Shown: positions 21,090 through 35,742, numbered from the stretch's first letter. The stretch is DNA of 64,000 nucleotides from Paratinospora sagittata (GCA_035771175.1 CM069612.1:23666987-23730986), one strand, 5' to 3'. Numbers and translations are program-made. Notes: a model not told the origin generated them from the sequence alone.

Positions 21090-21680
21090 TTGCAAATTGA
21101 GGGGTCATGTCATTGAAAATAATCGAAAATGGGAGGTTCGGTCAGATCTTACTGAACCTATGACCTCGGTTCTGTAAGACAGGACCAAACTGATGTAATA
21201 AGTTCGATCGGACCCTACCAAACTTAATGTAATGGTTCAGTGGGATCCGATCAAACCTCTGATTTTCGGTCATTTTCAATGCAAATGGTCCCTTAAGTAA
21301 GATATTGTGGTTGTCTAACCCATTTGGATTGTGGTTTTCAACACTATTTGTATGACGGTGTACCGTTGACCACTGTATTGTTGCCTATCAGTTGGGAACG
21401 GTACACTGACGTTCAAATTAAGTGGAAAGCGCTTTTGAATTGGGTTAATGTCGCTTCTATGGCCATAAAAATATGATTACCACAACGAAACACCTTCAAA
21501 ACGATCGAAAACGGAAGGTTCGGTCGGACCACACCAAACCATTGCATTCGATACGGTAGTGTTCGATAGAACTTATTGCCTTAGTTTGGTCCTATCTTGC
21601 CGAACCGAGGTCATAGGTTTGGTAGGATTCGACCGAACCTCCTATATTTTTATTGTTTTCAACGGCATGGCCCTAAAATT
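21090..21680. repeat. Large imperfect inverted repeat (foldback-like)
   Basis: The left arm (about 21105-21290) has GGAGGTTCGGTCAGATC and CCTATGACCTCGGTTC. The reverse complement of the right arm (about 21475-21675) has GGAGGTTCGGTCGAATCC and CCTATGACCTCGGTTCGG in the same order. Arms of about 190 bp flank a loop of about 180 bp. Limits and target duplication are unresolved. There is no coding potential. Confidence 0.75.
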
Positions 21681-21689
21681 CAATCATCC

Positions 21690-24130
21690 GCTATTGTGCT
21701 TTCAAATGGTGTAAAGATCAGATATTTGATTGCCTTGAAGTAGGTTTTCACACACTTTAAAACCAACTTTCAAAACACCTCAAAATCCTTTACAAAGGAC
21801 CCTTGCCCTATAAAAATGGCTCTTAAAAGCTTTGAAAGAGTGTTTAGGGGAAAAAGGGTAAGAAGATAATAATGAAAGAGTGTTTAGGATGTAGACTTTA
21901 GACTCTTAGAGAAAGAAGATGAATGGAGTTTATGGTGGTAGGTAAAGTTAGTAAATGCTTTGGGGTATGGTGGGAATGTAAAGATATTTTAGACAAATCT
22001 TAGAAGGGTATTGTTGAAAAAAATTAAATGTTTTTGGGTGGGGTAATAACAACATTTAGTGTGGTACGTTTAGTTGCTTCCAAAGTGTATGTTATTACAT
22101 ATGGTTAAGGTTATATTTGGTATTTTAAAAAAATATCATAAAAGGTTGTTTTTTTAGTTTTGGATTGTATTTCAAATTTTAAAACTAACTAAGATGGTTT
22201 TGACGCGGACAACAAGGGAGTTTAGATATTTTAGTTTGAAAGAGTGACTTATTAACGCTAGATGATAACAATAAAAGTAGAGATGAACGTAAAATAACAT
22301 AAACATAAATAATTACAAAAGATTTAGTTTTTTATAATTTGAATGTCAATTTAACTCTTAATAAAGTAGAGTAAAGGAATCAAATTCATGTAGTCGACTC
22401 ATGTATTTTCGTATCATTAGCTAAACACAAGCTAAGTACAAATAAATAAAAAGCCCTATTTACCAATGAGTAGTTGGCTCAATGAAAGCGGGCTAAGTCT
22501 GAGATCATGTCTATACAGAAGTTTTAGGGTTTAATTTTTAAAAGTACCCTCGTTAGGAGAGATCAATTATTCTGTTTCCATCTAAAACAAGAGATTAGTC
22601 TCATACATCTTAGAAAACAAAAACAAAATAAAAAAGAAAAACTTTACCAAAAATATTTTTTTTTGGAAAAGCGCTTTTTTAAAAAAGTTAGTGTAACCTA
22701 AGCCTATTCTAAAAGAGAAAAACACTATTTTTTTTTTCTATCGTAGTTGGTCAAATGCCTAAAATGTTTTTACTTGGAAATTACTTTAGAAAAAATAAAA
22801 ATAGTCAATGCCGAGGTGTACGCAAACCCGCCCTGCATACAATGAATCGTCTAAGGGCCACCCGTGTAAAGCATGACTTTTACTATTATTTTTGAATTTA
22901 TCAAAGTAACATGATCTATAAATGGAGAAGGGAGTGTGCAGCATGTTACGCAAACAAAACGTCACGGGTGACAGAACACATTTTTGTTGTGAAAATGTCA
23001 ACCACGTGGCTGACATTAGCAAATCTCCGAATTTTTAGCATATATTTTTTTTAAAATTTCATTTATTGTTTTAAATTGCCAATTTAAAGGTTATATAATA
23101 ATATATAGGAATATACCAATTCAAAACCTTAATGAAATTATGAAATTATTTAGTAAATATGTTTGTTTCTTATTCATAACTAGATTTATTAAGATAGTTT
23201 AAGCACATAAAATGAGGACTTCATCACTTATTAACCATATCCTCAATAACAAGAAAAAAGAAAAAAAAAAAGGACTTAAATTAATATTAATAAATATAAT
23301 TAAGAAATATATAATTTCACTGCTTTTCACCCTAAATCACGCTTGGTTAAATATTTTTTTTTTTTTCGTGCAAATGTAATTTTCTTAATGTCCTATTAAG
23401 GTTTCAAATCCTTAAAGAGTTATTCTAATTAGAACATTAATTTTTTGTGTGTATTTCTTCCAATTATAATTACTTGTTACATAAAATATAGATTTTATAC
23501 AATTTATAAAGTTAGGACACAGAAACTGCTTTTGGACTCAACCGTAATTATTCAAAACGCACGCCTCAAACACAGAAATCCAAACAATTAATTTGATGCC
23601 AATCGTGGTCTTTAATTTTCCACAAGCTACCTTCTAGAAGGAGGAATATTTGAAATATTCAAAATGGAATTTTCAAAAAAAATAAAAATATGGACAGTTT
23701 TATTCTGCTTCCTCGTATAACAGACAAAAATGTCTTTTTAAGATATTCCAAAATTATTTATTACCCAATTCCTTGACTTTGTAAAATATAAGACGCTTGA
23801 CCTAAAATGTGAACATCGACGCCCGACAAACTAGCTTGTGCTTTTAATTTTCCACTGATGTGACAGTTTACCCTTTTAATATGTTGTAACGGGAGCACTG
23901 AATCACCCTTCTTCAATAATTGCGCCATTATTATTTTTATTCTTTTTTAAAAGTTTTAATTATTCAGAATAAAAGATAATTAATTAATAGTTTAGTTTTA
24001 TCTTTTATGAACTCATCTGGTGCGACACTGGTTGAACTTGACGAGTCGTTTTCAGGGAACAGCGAAGTGTAGGCTTGGTGGGGACGCGATGGAGAGAAGA
24101 GGCTGAAGAAGCTATGGTTAGTGACCTTTT
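21690..24130. other. Gene-free spacer upstream of the kinase gene
   Basis: AT-rich text with a SINE-like copy (22467-22642) and a CCACGTGG G-box near 23004. The last few hundred bases are probably the kinase promoter. No conserved protein-coding text was found. Confidence 0.5.
22467..22642 (+). mobile_element. SINE-like copy related to the one at 10011
   Basis: It shares an A-box-like region (GTTGGCTCAATGAAAGCGGGC), ACAGAAGTTTTAGGGTT and an A-rich tail with the copy at 10011-10198. The octamer TTTACCAA occurs at both edges (22459-22466 and 22643-22650), a possible short target duplication. Confidence 0.5.
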
Positions 24131-24169
24131 GCCTAAAACGTGTGTCCAACGAGGACGAAGAACAATAAC

Positions 24170-24260
24170 TAGAAGAAGAAGAAGAAGAAGAAAGAGAATT
24201 ACGAGATATGGAAAAAGCTCGATTTCTACGATAATCAGTGCTCCAAAATCTTGAGGTTAG
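24170..24260 (+). other. Probable non-coding 5' exon of the kinase gene
   Basis: A GAAGAA-rich stretch followed by TTGAGGTTAGGT resembles a plant 5' UTR ending at an intron donor, before the first coding exon at 25735. The transcription start and exact boundary cannot be fixed without cDNA. Confidence 0.3.
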
Positions 24261-25734
24261 GTTAGTTTTCTAATTTTGCGATCTTATTGTTTGTTTGTTT
24301 GTTGTGTTTTTTATTGTGAACTTAATTAACGGTGGTGTGGTGTTGGTTTGATTCTTGATTGGAATTTTTGTTTGTTTTGAGTTTGATTAAATTGATCATG
24401 TTTCAAGTTTGGTGTTGTGAGGTTTTTTTTTGGAAGTTTTAAGTTGCGTGTGTGATTGAATAGCGTCTTGAACTGGTGCGTGCACGTGTTTGAGGTTTCT
24501 CACTGGAGTCGTTGAGTTTGTGATTGGTAGTAGTGTCAGGAATGTGATGAACTGGAGTTTTTACTGAATTGAAGAGTTTGGAGGAAGCAATAATTTGATT
24601 TAGGTTCTAGCTGATCTTGAAAAATTTTCTGTAATGCAGCAGATGCAACAAGTTTATTTTTCGTAGGAACATGTGATCTTCAATTGTTTGACCAAAAATG
24701 TTTGTTTTCTCTTTTCAAATGGAATACAGGAATAGTACGCCTTGTTAAATTGGCTTGAATAATCTTCTTCTTCTTCTTCTTTTTATTTTTATTTTAAATT
24801 AAAGTTCTACCTGGTTTAGAGGAATCTTAGTTGGACAAAGTGGTAGAAAGACTTCTGGTGAAAAGGTAAGGTTCTAAATTATAAAAAGGATTTATCCAAG
24901 TTCAATTCAACATCTTTGTATTATAGACTTGCTTTATCTGGCAGAAATGAAGAGTTTCTCAATTTGATATCAAAACAAAAATTCATAGTTGTTCTAGATT
25001 ATTGAGTTATGGGAGCTTGCTGACCTATTAGGTAGAATGAGATATAAGCTAGGTTCTCCCTTCTAAATAAGTTCAGGATGACTCAAAGTTATTAAGTCCT
25101 TCCTTTGATAAATGTTTAATTCAATGGACATTAATCCAATTTAAACTCAATGATGAAGGTTGCCCAATGGCTATCTCAATTCAGTGAAGGGAATTGACGT
25201 TTGAATAGGCATTACATACTTCAGTCTCTTACATCATTCTACACAGCTTAATTTAACCTTTCAACTCAATTGAAGGATAGAACACAACATCCATTGTGTC
25301 AAGCAATAATGGGAAAAAGTCACGTGTCTGGTCTGATTGGACTATTTGCTCAAGTGAACCTGTTTGACGCATATATTTATGAGTTTGATGTGAAATTAAA
25401 ACATGCTTAGTTTTAAAATGATTTATGAAAAACGAAACAGATGTTACTTTTTGTAATTATGAAATGCTTTGCGGGCTTTCAAAAGAACAGAAAGTGGGAA
25501 AAATGATTGTTATGACTCTTTGGCTGTTTCCTTTTCTCTAGTGCTTTCTGTTTATGAACTAAAATAAAGCTAATTGGTGTCAAATTGCATCTTGGAAGTA
25601 AACTGGTTTTTGCTCATACCCAAAATGGGAGGAAGGATAATGCAAATTGGAACTTGTGTGTTTGAAAATCGTGTCACAGTTTGAAAGGTCTTCCATACAT
25701 GTGCAGAGATTGCTGAGGGAAATCACATGTGAAT

Positions 25735-28700
25735 ATGAAGCACTGCTGTTTCTCAAGAGCAGGAAAGAAAAAGGGGCAACACCATAACAATCAAGATATA
25801 AGTGGTGAGATTTGTAAACATATTCATCTTTATTTACATCATACTTGTCAAATCATTAGATACCATGAATGAAAGTTAAAGTAGGATTTGATTTGGTTAT
25901 GTTATGCATGCACTTCCAATCTAATTTTGCTACTCTACTCATTTTTTTACACCTACCTTTAACTTTTTCTTTGCCTGAACTGAGTTTTTGTTTTCCTACA
26001 TCACATGATTAATGGATGGTTGGTGGCAATTTCTTTTGGTAGATTAGAAGTGGCAATGGCACACACATGGCTTTGAGACCTGTGGTAGTTCCAAGTCACT
26101 GTACTACCATCCAAGTATTTTGGAACTGGGAATCGCACCGCAGTTTTAGCTCAATTATTCATCAATATGAAGAAATAGGAGATGATGTAATTAAAGTGGG
26201 GTCCATTAAGTGGAGCAATGCTTCTGGAGTATTATATGATCAACATATTCCATCTAAGTTGAAAGAAGAATTTATAAAACTGCTATGAGGTCAGTTATAA
26301 AACAAAATGTTCGGTTAGAAAAATAAGCAACATATTAACAAACAAAATTTAATGAAAATGTGAATGTTAAGATGGATACGTGGTAATGCATTCAAATATG
26401 AAATAGAACTTAGAAGTGAACATGTTGAAGAAATGGTAGGAACGGTCCCAATTAGAATTAAAATGAAAGAGGATCAATTCAGATGGTTATACAACATTAA
26501 ATGTGCTGGTTAGGAAGAGCAGCCTATTGACAATTAACAGTAATGATAGTGATAGAGCAGAGTGGAGGGAGAGGATATTTTTTTTTGAAAGTTAAAAGTG
26601 TAATGTATTAAAAATAAGCCAAGAATTTAGAATTTAGAATTGTGCATATGGAACGCCCACAGCTTCCCTATCTACAAGAATGTACACATTATTTCGGAAT
26701 GGAAGAAAAGGGGGAAGAAGGGTGCGCGCGCGCGTGTGTGTGAAGAACAACAAAACCCCAACATCTTGGTTCCATCCAGCAAAAAGGTCAGCCACTTGAT
26801 TTACTTCTCTCCATATATGACATATTGACCATGGATGCCAACCTTCAAGAAGGGTGGAGATCCTGCCAACAATGGGTCTTAAACGCCATGGAGTGTCAAT
26901 TTTCTTCTACATGATTTGTACTAGAAGTAAGGAATCAGATTCAATGTGAATTCAGGGGAGAGGATTTTTGTAGTTGAATCCATGCAGTTGTGGTATTTTT
27001 GGTCTCCTACCGCTGTAACTATTTTGATGACCACTTATCTAAAGAATAAGCTGATTGAAAACAATGTGGCAATATGTAGCAAATGGTTCAACAAAGCCAG
27101 TGATTACTATCAAAGGAAGCTGGCTGTTTCTCATCTATATCAACAGATGGTCAAAGGTAGATAAAAAAAAAAAATTATTTGACATCTCTTTGTATGAGTA
27201 AGGATAATCAAATTCTTGAAAGTGAAATAGAGAACATACCTGTCATCTATTACAATCTGGAGGTTATATGATTATGCATCTCTGCTATAAGTAAAGAGCT
27301 GGATCTAAACCACACTATGATTTTATTAACTTATGCACGCATGTTATAATGACTTAGGGCATGTAGCAATTTATGTTACTTCTTACTGATGTTTTACTTC
27401 ACTATTTTTCTTTTACCAGGTTCTTTGCCAGTGAATATCCGACTTTTCACTTACAATGAATTAAGGTCTGCAACAAGTAACTTCCATGTTACCACTAAGA
27501 TTGGTCGAGGAGGTTTTGGGACAGTGTACAAGGTATTTAATGTTTTGCCTTTTCTTTTATCTGCTTTAGATCCATGAATGTCATTATGTTTGGCCTTTGC
27601 AAAGAGTTGTGTTGCTTTTTAATAGGTGTTTATTTCATATACTGTTTAGTCCAGTGGTAGATATGAGATAATATGCAGGCTTTCCCAAGCCAAAGTTTTA
27701 GACAAATTAGAAAGCATCTTCTTCATTCTTTTACCAACACAACTTGACCCAAATTTTTTGACTTGTGTCTTGAGGACAACTTAGCGTTTATAATATACTG
27801 TTGATAAATGGAACTGAAAGTTCTTTGTTACAAAACAACTCAACTCAACTCTCAACTCAACCAGGCCTTTTCCCAACTGCATGGGGTTGGCTACATGAAT
27901 ATGCTTCCTCCACACTGCTCTATCCAAGGCTAAGTTGACTTTTAAATTACAAGGGACGTCCTCCTTCTTACAGAATGCTGTAGGATATATGTGTATGAAG
28001 ATGCATAATTGGGATCCTGTTTAAATTTCAAGCAAGTTGGTCTAACATTTCAAATGGATTAAAAGTAACAAGAAGATCATGGATAGAATTTGAAAATGTT
28101 GTGTGTTTGCTCAGGTTGCGTGTGTGTACATGCATCTAAGGACATAATGAAATGGAAATTTAGAGATTTTTTAATTTTTTAATCTTCTTTTTGTATTGAA
28201 AATAAAATACTGAAGGTGGCTTAACAGGTTTATTTTATCCTAATGTTTTTCTTGGGAAAAATCTCTTTATATTGAACATAAGAAGTTGGATAATTTCAGT
28301 TTATCTCTTATTCCTTGCATCTTAAAATTTAAAAATAAAAGAAAAGAGCTATGAACTTGTCTATATTGTACATAAAGGCACACATCTGCTACAAGTCCTT
28401 GAATAGTTAGGTAGGCAAATCTCTGGCGAGTGATCATCGGGTTTGATGTGCCAGGACTCTCTTGTAATTCCTAGAAGATGGCACTTAGAACTTGGGAAGT
28501 CCTGAAAAGTGATAATTTCTTCTTTGGAAATTTCTCAATAAAATGCTTAGTAAATAAGATAATTCAAGAATGATTTGTGAATACTGTTCTGTTACTGAGC
28601 ACTCAACAATGATAAAAAATCACTTTAGTTGAGTATTACAAGCTCAATAAGCTCAAAGAGACAAACTGATTCTAAATTAGGATCAATGATCAAGACTGAT

Positions 28701-31700
28701 TGAAAATTACAGTTTCGTGGTCAAATTCATCTAACTCTATAGGAAATCAGGACTTGCAAATTTTAAGAAACCTAAAGTTAGACCATTCTGGTTTTACTCT
28801 GTCTCACAGTTGAGTTGAGCAACTCTATACTGTAAACTGCCAGAGACATGATTGGCTTATGACTTGATCCAATAACCAAAAATAGTTTGCAAGTCATTTA
28901 TACTTAAAAATACTCTTGCCTAAGGGGAAAAATATCTACTAATGTTTATCTCAGTGGTCACAGTCTATATGGCACAGATCTTTGGCAATATAACTACATA
29001 ATGCCTTTCTTACCATTGGGAGCCTCTCAAGAAGTTTTGAATAACTTTTTCATCAAAAGGAGATGTTTTGAATTTGAAAAGACCAGACTATTCAGTTGTG
29101 TCATTCTTGTCAAGGATTCTTCATATGACGGCTAATTGGCATTGACAGATTTTTAGTTATGGTAATCGACATTCTGTAAGGTTTGATTGTCTACAAGGTG
29201 TAAGGAATGAAAGGAGATTCAATCCTTTTCTTTCTTAATTACCAGGAATTGAATCTCGAATCTATGTTTGAAGAGATTTCCGATGATTAACAAACAGTAG
29301 ACAAAATTCAGATTAGTTTCACAACAGGGTTTTTGATCTAACAAGTCTGTTGGAAGCATGAAATTGTTATTTTTATGTGCCAAAGCTCAACTTCAAAGAT
29401 GTGTAATGATTTGTCTTATGCTTGAAGTTAGTTATTAAGCATCAAAAACAGGAATTATTCATTTCTCACTTTATTGGAAATGCTAAAATTTTTATTTTGT
29501 GGAAGCATTGCTGTCAGTGAAGTACAGAAAATGGCTATACTAGTTTAGTGTACTACCTCCTTGACCTAGACTGTGTCACTTAATATTTATCCTTAAATTT
29601 TTAGTTGCTTTTTTTTTTGGTTAAAAAATTTTTAGTTGCTTTCACAAATTCCCATGTTCATGCATCTTCATTTACTGCTTTCTTGTCTTTCCTAGGGAGT
29701 ACTTAAAAATGGAAGACAAGTTGCTGTGAAGGCTCTTTCTACCGAATCAAAGCAAGGAGTGAATGAATTTTTGACTGAGATTGACATGGTCTCAAATGTC
29801 AGGCATCCAAATCTTGTTGAGCTTATTGGTTGTTGTGTAGAAGGAACAAACCGTATTTTGGTGTATGAGTATGTGGAGAACAACAGTCTTGATCATGCAT
29901 TATTAGGTACGTTTTATGAAGATTGAAGACTACTATTGAAGGCAAAAGAAATTCTTGAGATATTTTGCTGAAGGATACACTTGAAATGATATTTAATTTT
30001 CCTTGTCCTTGTAGGCCCAAAGGGTAAAACCATGAAGCTGGATTGGGGCATACGGTCTGCTATTTGTTTGGGCACCGCCAAGGGTCTTGCATTCCTTCAT
30101 GAAGAACTTGAGCCACATATTGTGCATAGAGACATAAAAGCTAGTAATATACTTCTTGACAAGGAATTTGTCCCCAAAATTGGAGATTTTGGGTTGGCTA
30201 AACTATTTCCTGATGATATTACTCACATTAGTACCCGAGTAGCAGGGACAACGTGAGTTCATTTCTGACATCTATGATTTCATTTCCCTGCTTTGATCTA
30301 TTGTTTCATAAGAAGATTCTCTACACTAAATTCTTTTAAGATATTTTGGTTACTTTGTTTGGCTTTTGTTGAAGACAATTGATTCATTATGTCAATGATT
30401 ATTAAAAAAACTTCAAATCATAAGAACTGTTATTTGGATTTCTTATTTTACGTTCTGATACTTCTCAACCTGAAAATTAGTGCATAGAGTTGCTTTCTGA
30501 AATGGTATTGGCCATAGAAGGAAATATTTTTTCTCTATTATTTATTTTATTCCTTTTATTCAATTTTATTTTGTAGACCTGTGGCATGTATGGAAGAAAC
30601 ATATTTGTTAGCATTTTTGTCATTTATCCCAAATAACCTTTTCTGTATTATAAAGGTCGAGCCATTTAAAAAATCTTAAGGTGTTGTGCTTCCAATTTTA
30701 TCCTAGTTAGAGGAAACTAAATAGTTAGGGAAATTTACATTAGCATCTATATAAAGTGTGTTTGCTTTCATTCTCTATAGATGTCACTAACAAGAAAGAA
30801 AAGGTAGGGAAGCAACTGTAGAAGAGTTAGAGTTGAACAGATAGGAGTAATAGGACTTACATTGTCACCCAGTTTTTTATTAATAAATTGAGTAAAATGA
30901 AGAAAAATATAGTAGATGAATGCGCGTGTAACTTGTAACATTGTTCAGGGGTCAAAATGGAATGAAATAAAAATTATGACCATAAGCATGACTAGTTCTA
31001 AATCGTTGACTCATTTTGAGTATAAATTGGTTAAGAAGGCTCCTCATAATGTCAAATAAAATTCTTTAGGAAGAACAAAGAAAGGAATTTTATCTGCATA
31101 GTATAGATACTAGAGACTAGAGTAACCATAACTGTAATGTTCCCAATCAAGCTGAAGGGCAGATGTTATCTGCAAATTTTTATATAACTTTTATAACAGA
31201 GACTTCCCAAATGCCTATGTGAACAAATCACCCATCCAATGGTGGTGAATGGAAGACTTAGAGGCAAGTTTGTGGGGGACAAAGGCGTGAGACAATGAGA
31301 CCATTCGTCTCCTTTTTGTTTACTTTGGTGGCAGATGCGTTAGGGAGAATGACACAGATGGCTCGTCAAAGTTCTCTTGTAAGGGGATTTGTGTTAGGCA
31401 GGAATAATGTTGAAATATCTCATCTAGAGTAAGCAGACAATGTCTAGAAGACGTCAACCTTTGGAAGGACATTTTCCTTCCAAAGGAATTAATATTGATC
31501 AAGACATTTGTGTTAGTCTGGAAAGGAGAGTACTTTATTCAACTGGCAAGTAGAGTTCGATGCACCATAGGAGCTTGGCCTTTGAAGTATCTAGGTCTTC
31601 TTTTGAGGGACAACCCCTTAAAAAGTAGAATTTTGGGAACCCGTTGTGGCTAAGATGTCTAGAAGGTTAAGCATCTGGAAGAAAGGTTTCTTATCTAAAG

Positions 31701-33119
31701 GAGGTAGACTTGCCTTAAGTAGGTCAGTATTGCTATTCCATCCTATTTCTTATCATTGTTTAAAATCCCTATGATGATAGCTAATGATATAGGGAAGAAA
31801 ATCCAATTTTTCCTTTGGAAAGGATTGGACAAGGGGAGCAACACACATTTGGTCAGTTGAAAGGTAGTGCAACGACACCAGGGGTCAAAGGAGGCTTGGG
31901 CATTAGCAACATCCTTAACAAGAACAAGGCATTATGTGCCAAGTGGCTTTGGCGATTTCTAAGGGAACAATAGTCTTTATGGGCCCAAGTGGTTCGTAGT
32001 ATATATGGCTTGTTTGAAAACGACAGGGACATCGGGGGCACATCTAGAACTGCCTTTAGGAGCCCTTGGAAATTTATAACTTCGCTCTATCTTGACTCTT
32101 TTTTTTTGTTTGGAAGGGCGCTCTATCCTGACTTTAGCCCATACATCTCTCTAAGCTCGGTAATGGTTGTACCTTTCATTTTTGGGAAAATATTTGGAAT
32201 GGGAACTCTAGCTTTGCTGCAATATTTTATACTGATTATCTAGCATCCATAACAGGCCTATAGCCTCTTTCATCTCCAACAACTCTTGGAATCTCCACCT
32301 TTCTAGGGCCCCTTTGTCAAGAGTGCTAAGTGAGTATAGCACTCTCCTTTCCAGAATAAGCCAAATTAGATTATCGAATACCCTGGATAGATTCATTTGG
32401 GATATTGACCCTTCAGGATCTTTCTCTTGCAAATCTTTCTTTAATTTTCTTAGTGACAAGCTTTCCTTTCAACCTTTTCCTAGTGCCTCTTTATTTGGAA
32501 TACTTATGTTCCTTCCAAAGTTAAGGTTTTTGGATTGTTATTTGCCCACAATAAGCGAAACACTTTAGATCCTCTCCAAAAGTGATTCCCAAGTTTCTGC
32601 TTCTCTCCAAATTGTTGCCCTATGCGTATGCGGGATTGAGAGACGGTGGAACATTTATTTGTTCATTATGAGGTTGTGGATTAAATGGGAAGATACTTGG
32701 TGTGGAAGTTTAGAGCTCCCTCCACTTGTGAAGATTGCGTGTCATTAGAGCACCTTTGTTGGCTTAATAAGAAATTGTTTGATCTTGGTAGAGTTGCATC
32801 GTTGGCCATGGTTTGGTCCATCTGGCTGGAACAGATGCAAAGGATTTTTAAAACAAGTCTAAAACCATATTTCCCCTTTGGAATGCTATAATGCTGACTG
32901 TTTGTAATTAAGTAGCATCTTGTAACTTAGGCGGGAGTTATTCCATTTCCGAGTGTAGGAACCGGGTTTGTTGTATGCAGCCTAGTTAGGAGGTGTTCTG
33001 GTAAGTGGAGTACAGCTGAAGTGGTGATACTCTTTTCCGTTTAGGTTGTGTTCTACTTAACACATTTTATCTAGTTTCCTCTCTCTCTCTCCCTCTCTCT
33101 CTCTCTCTCCCTCCCTCCC

Positions 33120-33174
<55 letters not shown>

Positions 33175-35711
33175 TTCCCACTATCATATCTTGGATAAAA
33201 GGACAATCTCTACTTGCTTCATGAATTTGTAAACTAAGGGATTGCTTGTAATATGGATGACTATAGATAGCCAAAAGAGTAGAATTCATGATGTAAAAGT
33301 CATTTAAAAGAGATTTTGACTCCATAACAAAACACGGAATACCAACTATTTCCTGTGTTTTGATTGCTAGCAGCAACCACTTAAATGATTAGAAAATGAT
33401 AAGTGTACATAATTTCAGTACACAATTTTGGTACAAACTTTTGTGATGTATACTGGATGTCCTTCAATCATGTATTGATGCGTGATTTGAGGACATCCAA
33501 CATGATTAATGAACTGTGTCCTGAAAATGACTGCTAAAATCAGGTGCTGAACAGCACTCCTCATATAATTATGGAAGCTTTAATCACATGCTTTTGAAAA
33601 ATACCGTGATTTGCAAACTTTGTTTTTCTTAAGGCATTAATGAAGGTTCTTGAAATTCATTTCACTGATGTTGTTAGGATAATGTAAAAGTCATCTGACA
33701 GCAAGATGTTTGTATGATTCCCATTGCTAAGTTAGTTATTCACCATGCAGAGAAACCTTCTTATTCTGACACTGGTTTGGTATGGTTTCAACCAAAATCA
33801 ATCAGTGGTTTTGGCAGAAACTATTGCATTATGCAGTCTCAGATTTTCTCTTTCAAATTAGAAATGCCTTCTTTTCTGTTCTTTAACTTTGGATTTTAAA
33901 TAATTTCTCACTGAGCAAGTGGTTTTATGTCTTTCAATGATACCTAGAATATGCTAAACTATATGTTTTCCATTGCATGAGGATAGTCTTACATTATATG
34001 GCATTGCTTTGTGCAGTGGTTATTTGGCACCAGAGTATGCAATGCGGGGTAAATTAACCAAGAAAGCTGATATATACAGCTTTGGAGTCCTTACTCTTGA
34101 AATGATTAGTGGCAGAAGTAATTCAGAGATATCCTGGGGAGGCATGCAAAAGCTTCTCCTTGAATGGGTGGGTGTCCGTTTCCTCTTTCTAATTCTTCTC
34201 GTTTTCTTTTAACATAGTGCTAGATACTTCAGCCATTGCCATTGGAATTTTTGGTTCTTTTAGTTCTTTATTCTGCTAGTTTTTTTGGTTTTTATTCTTT
34301 ATTAGTCATGGCAATATGTAGTTTAACTTTCTCCTTCAATGATTGTTTAGGTTCAAGGAAGCATTTTCAGATATTTGTTTGTGTGCTCATTTTGTCATTG
34401 CTACAATATTACCGCTGCAAGCTTGATTGTTATCTTTTATTTAAGATGTTAGTAATGATATAATGGGTAATATATTCCCTTTTCCATTTTCAAATTGAAA
34501 AAAAAACATTTTTATCCTTCTAGCCCTATCAAAAGACATTTATATCTTTTCTCAATAAAAATTATCCTACCATTGCTATAAAAATAATTAACTTTATGTT
34601 ATTTGATTAATTGAGTAGTTAGCAATTGAAATAAAAATATTAAATCATCCAAGCATAAAGCATAAAATACGTTCCTAATTTTAGCACATGCAAGGCATGT
34701 GCCGTGGACCCACTTAGAGATATTCTTTTGTGGGGTTGGGAGGGGGGGGGGGGGGTGGTTATCACTTTTGCTTTTCTTGATTCATCATCTTCTTCTTTAT
34801 CTATACTTCATTAATGCCTTCTCTTCCTGTCTATTTATTCTTCTTCAATATAACTTGGTATCATATGGTTTTTAAAGGAGAAAAAAAATCAGATTTATTG
34901 ATTTTTGCACACTGGGAAAGTTAGTGTCAATACCCCATGGTTTGTTTGTTCTGGCTGGTGGAAGAGTTTTACACAAGGGATTCACACCAAGACAGATTTT
35001 GGTCGTTTTGGATAAATTAAATGCTCATATTCAACTTATATGTAATTGCCACAAAAAAGTTGACATTATAGGATGGTACATTGAATCCACAACTATGTAA
35101 AAGGATTACCCTCAAAATTGTGAGTATATTTTGTTGACACTAGGGTCACTAGATTGGTGACCCTGTGCTTGCAAACAAACTTAAAAACATTGTTGCAGGT
35201 GTTTAACAACCTCCAAGCTTTATTTAAAAAATTTGTACTGTTAGAAACCGCTTGATCTAAAAGCCATATAAGTAGAGGCCCAACTATATATATTACAAGT
35301 GAACAAACATAGACGTTGACACTCCCTCTTATATGTATGATGACACGTGGACTAGATTTATAATAGGGAGGAAAGACATGAGCCACATGATTGATAAATG
35401 AGATAAACTAGCAAATATGCTTGTGAGGAGGTTTGAACACAAGAATGTTAGAAACCGCATGACCTTCTATAGCTGATAAGTAGAGGCTTAAAAATGTATA
35501 ACACAAGCCAACAAACATAGACATTAAGCCAACATGGAGTTGGTGCAGTTGGTAAAGAGGTGGCTTTGGAACCCAAAGGTCCCAGGTTCAACTCTTGCCA
35601 TTGCCTCTCCCTAGGGGGTGAGGGGGATTAATGGGTCAGGAACCGACCTGATTCCTCTCTAAAAGTATGATTTGGTGTTGAAGCTGGTTCTAAAATTAAC
35701 AACTAGCATTG

Positions 35712-35742
<31 letters not shown>

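Larger units (their letters stand above)
26090..27020 (+). mobile_element. RTE-type LINE 3' fragment in kinase intron 1
   Basis: The frame near 26140-26288 has [20 protein letters not shown]. This matches the post-RT conserved region of plant RTE-type LINEs (KWRxASGVLCDxxIPLKLK). After frame breaks, MKEDQFRW and, at the 3' end, RAEWRERIF are recognisable. The tail resumes after 26956, because another element is nested at 26577-26955. Stops and frameshifts show it is dead. Confidence 0.65.
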
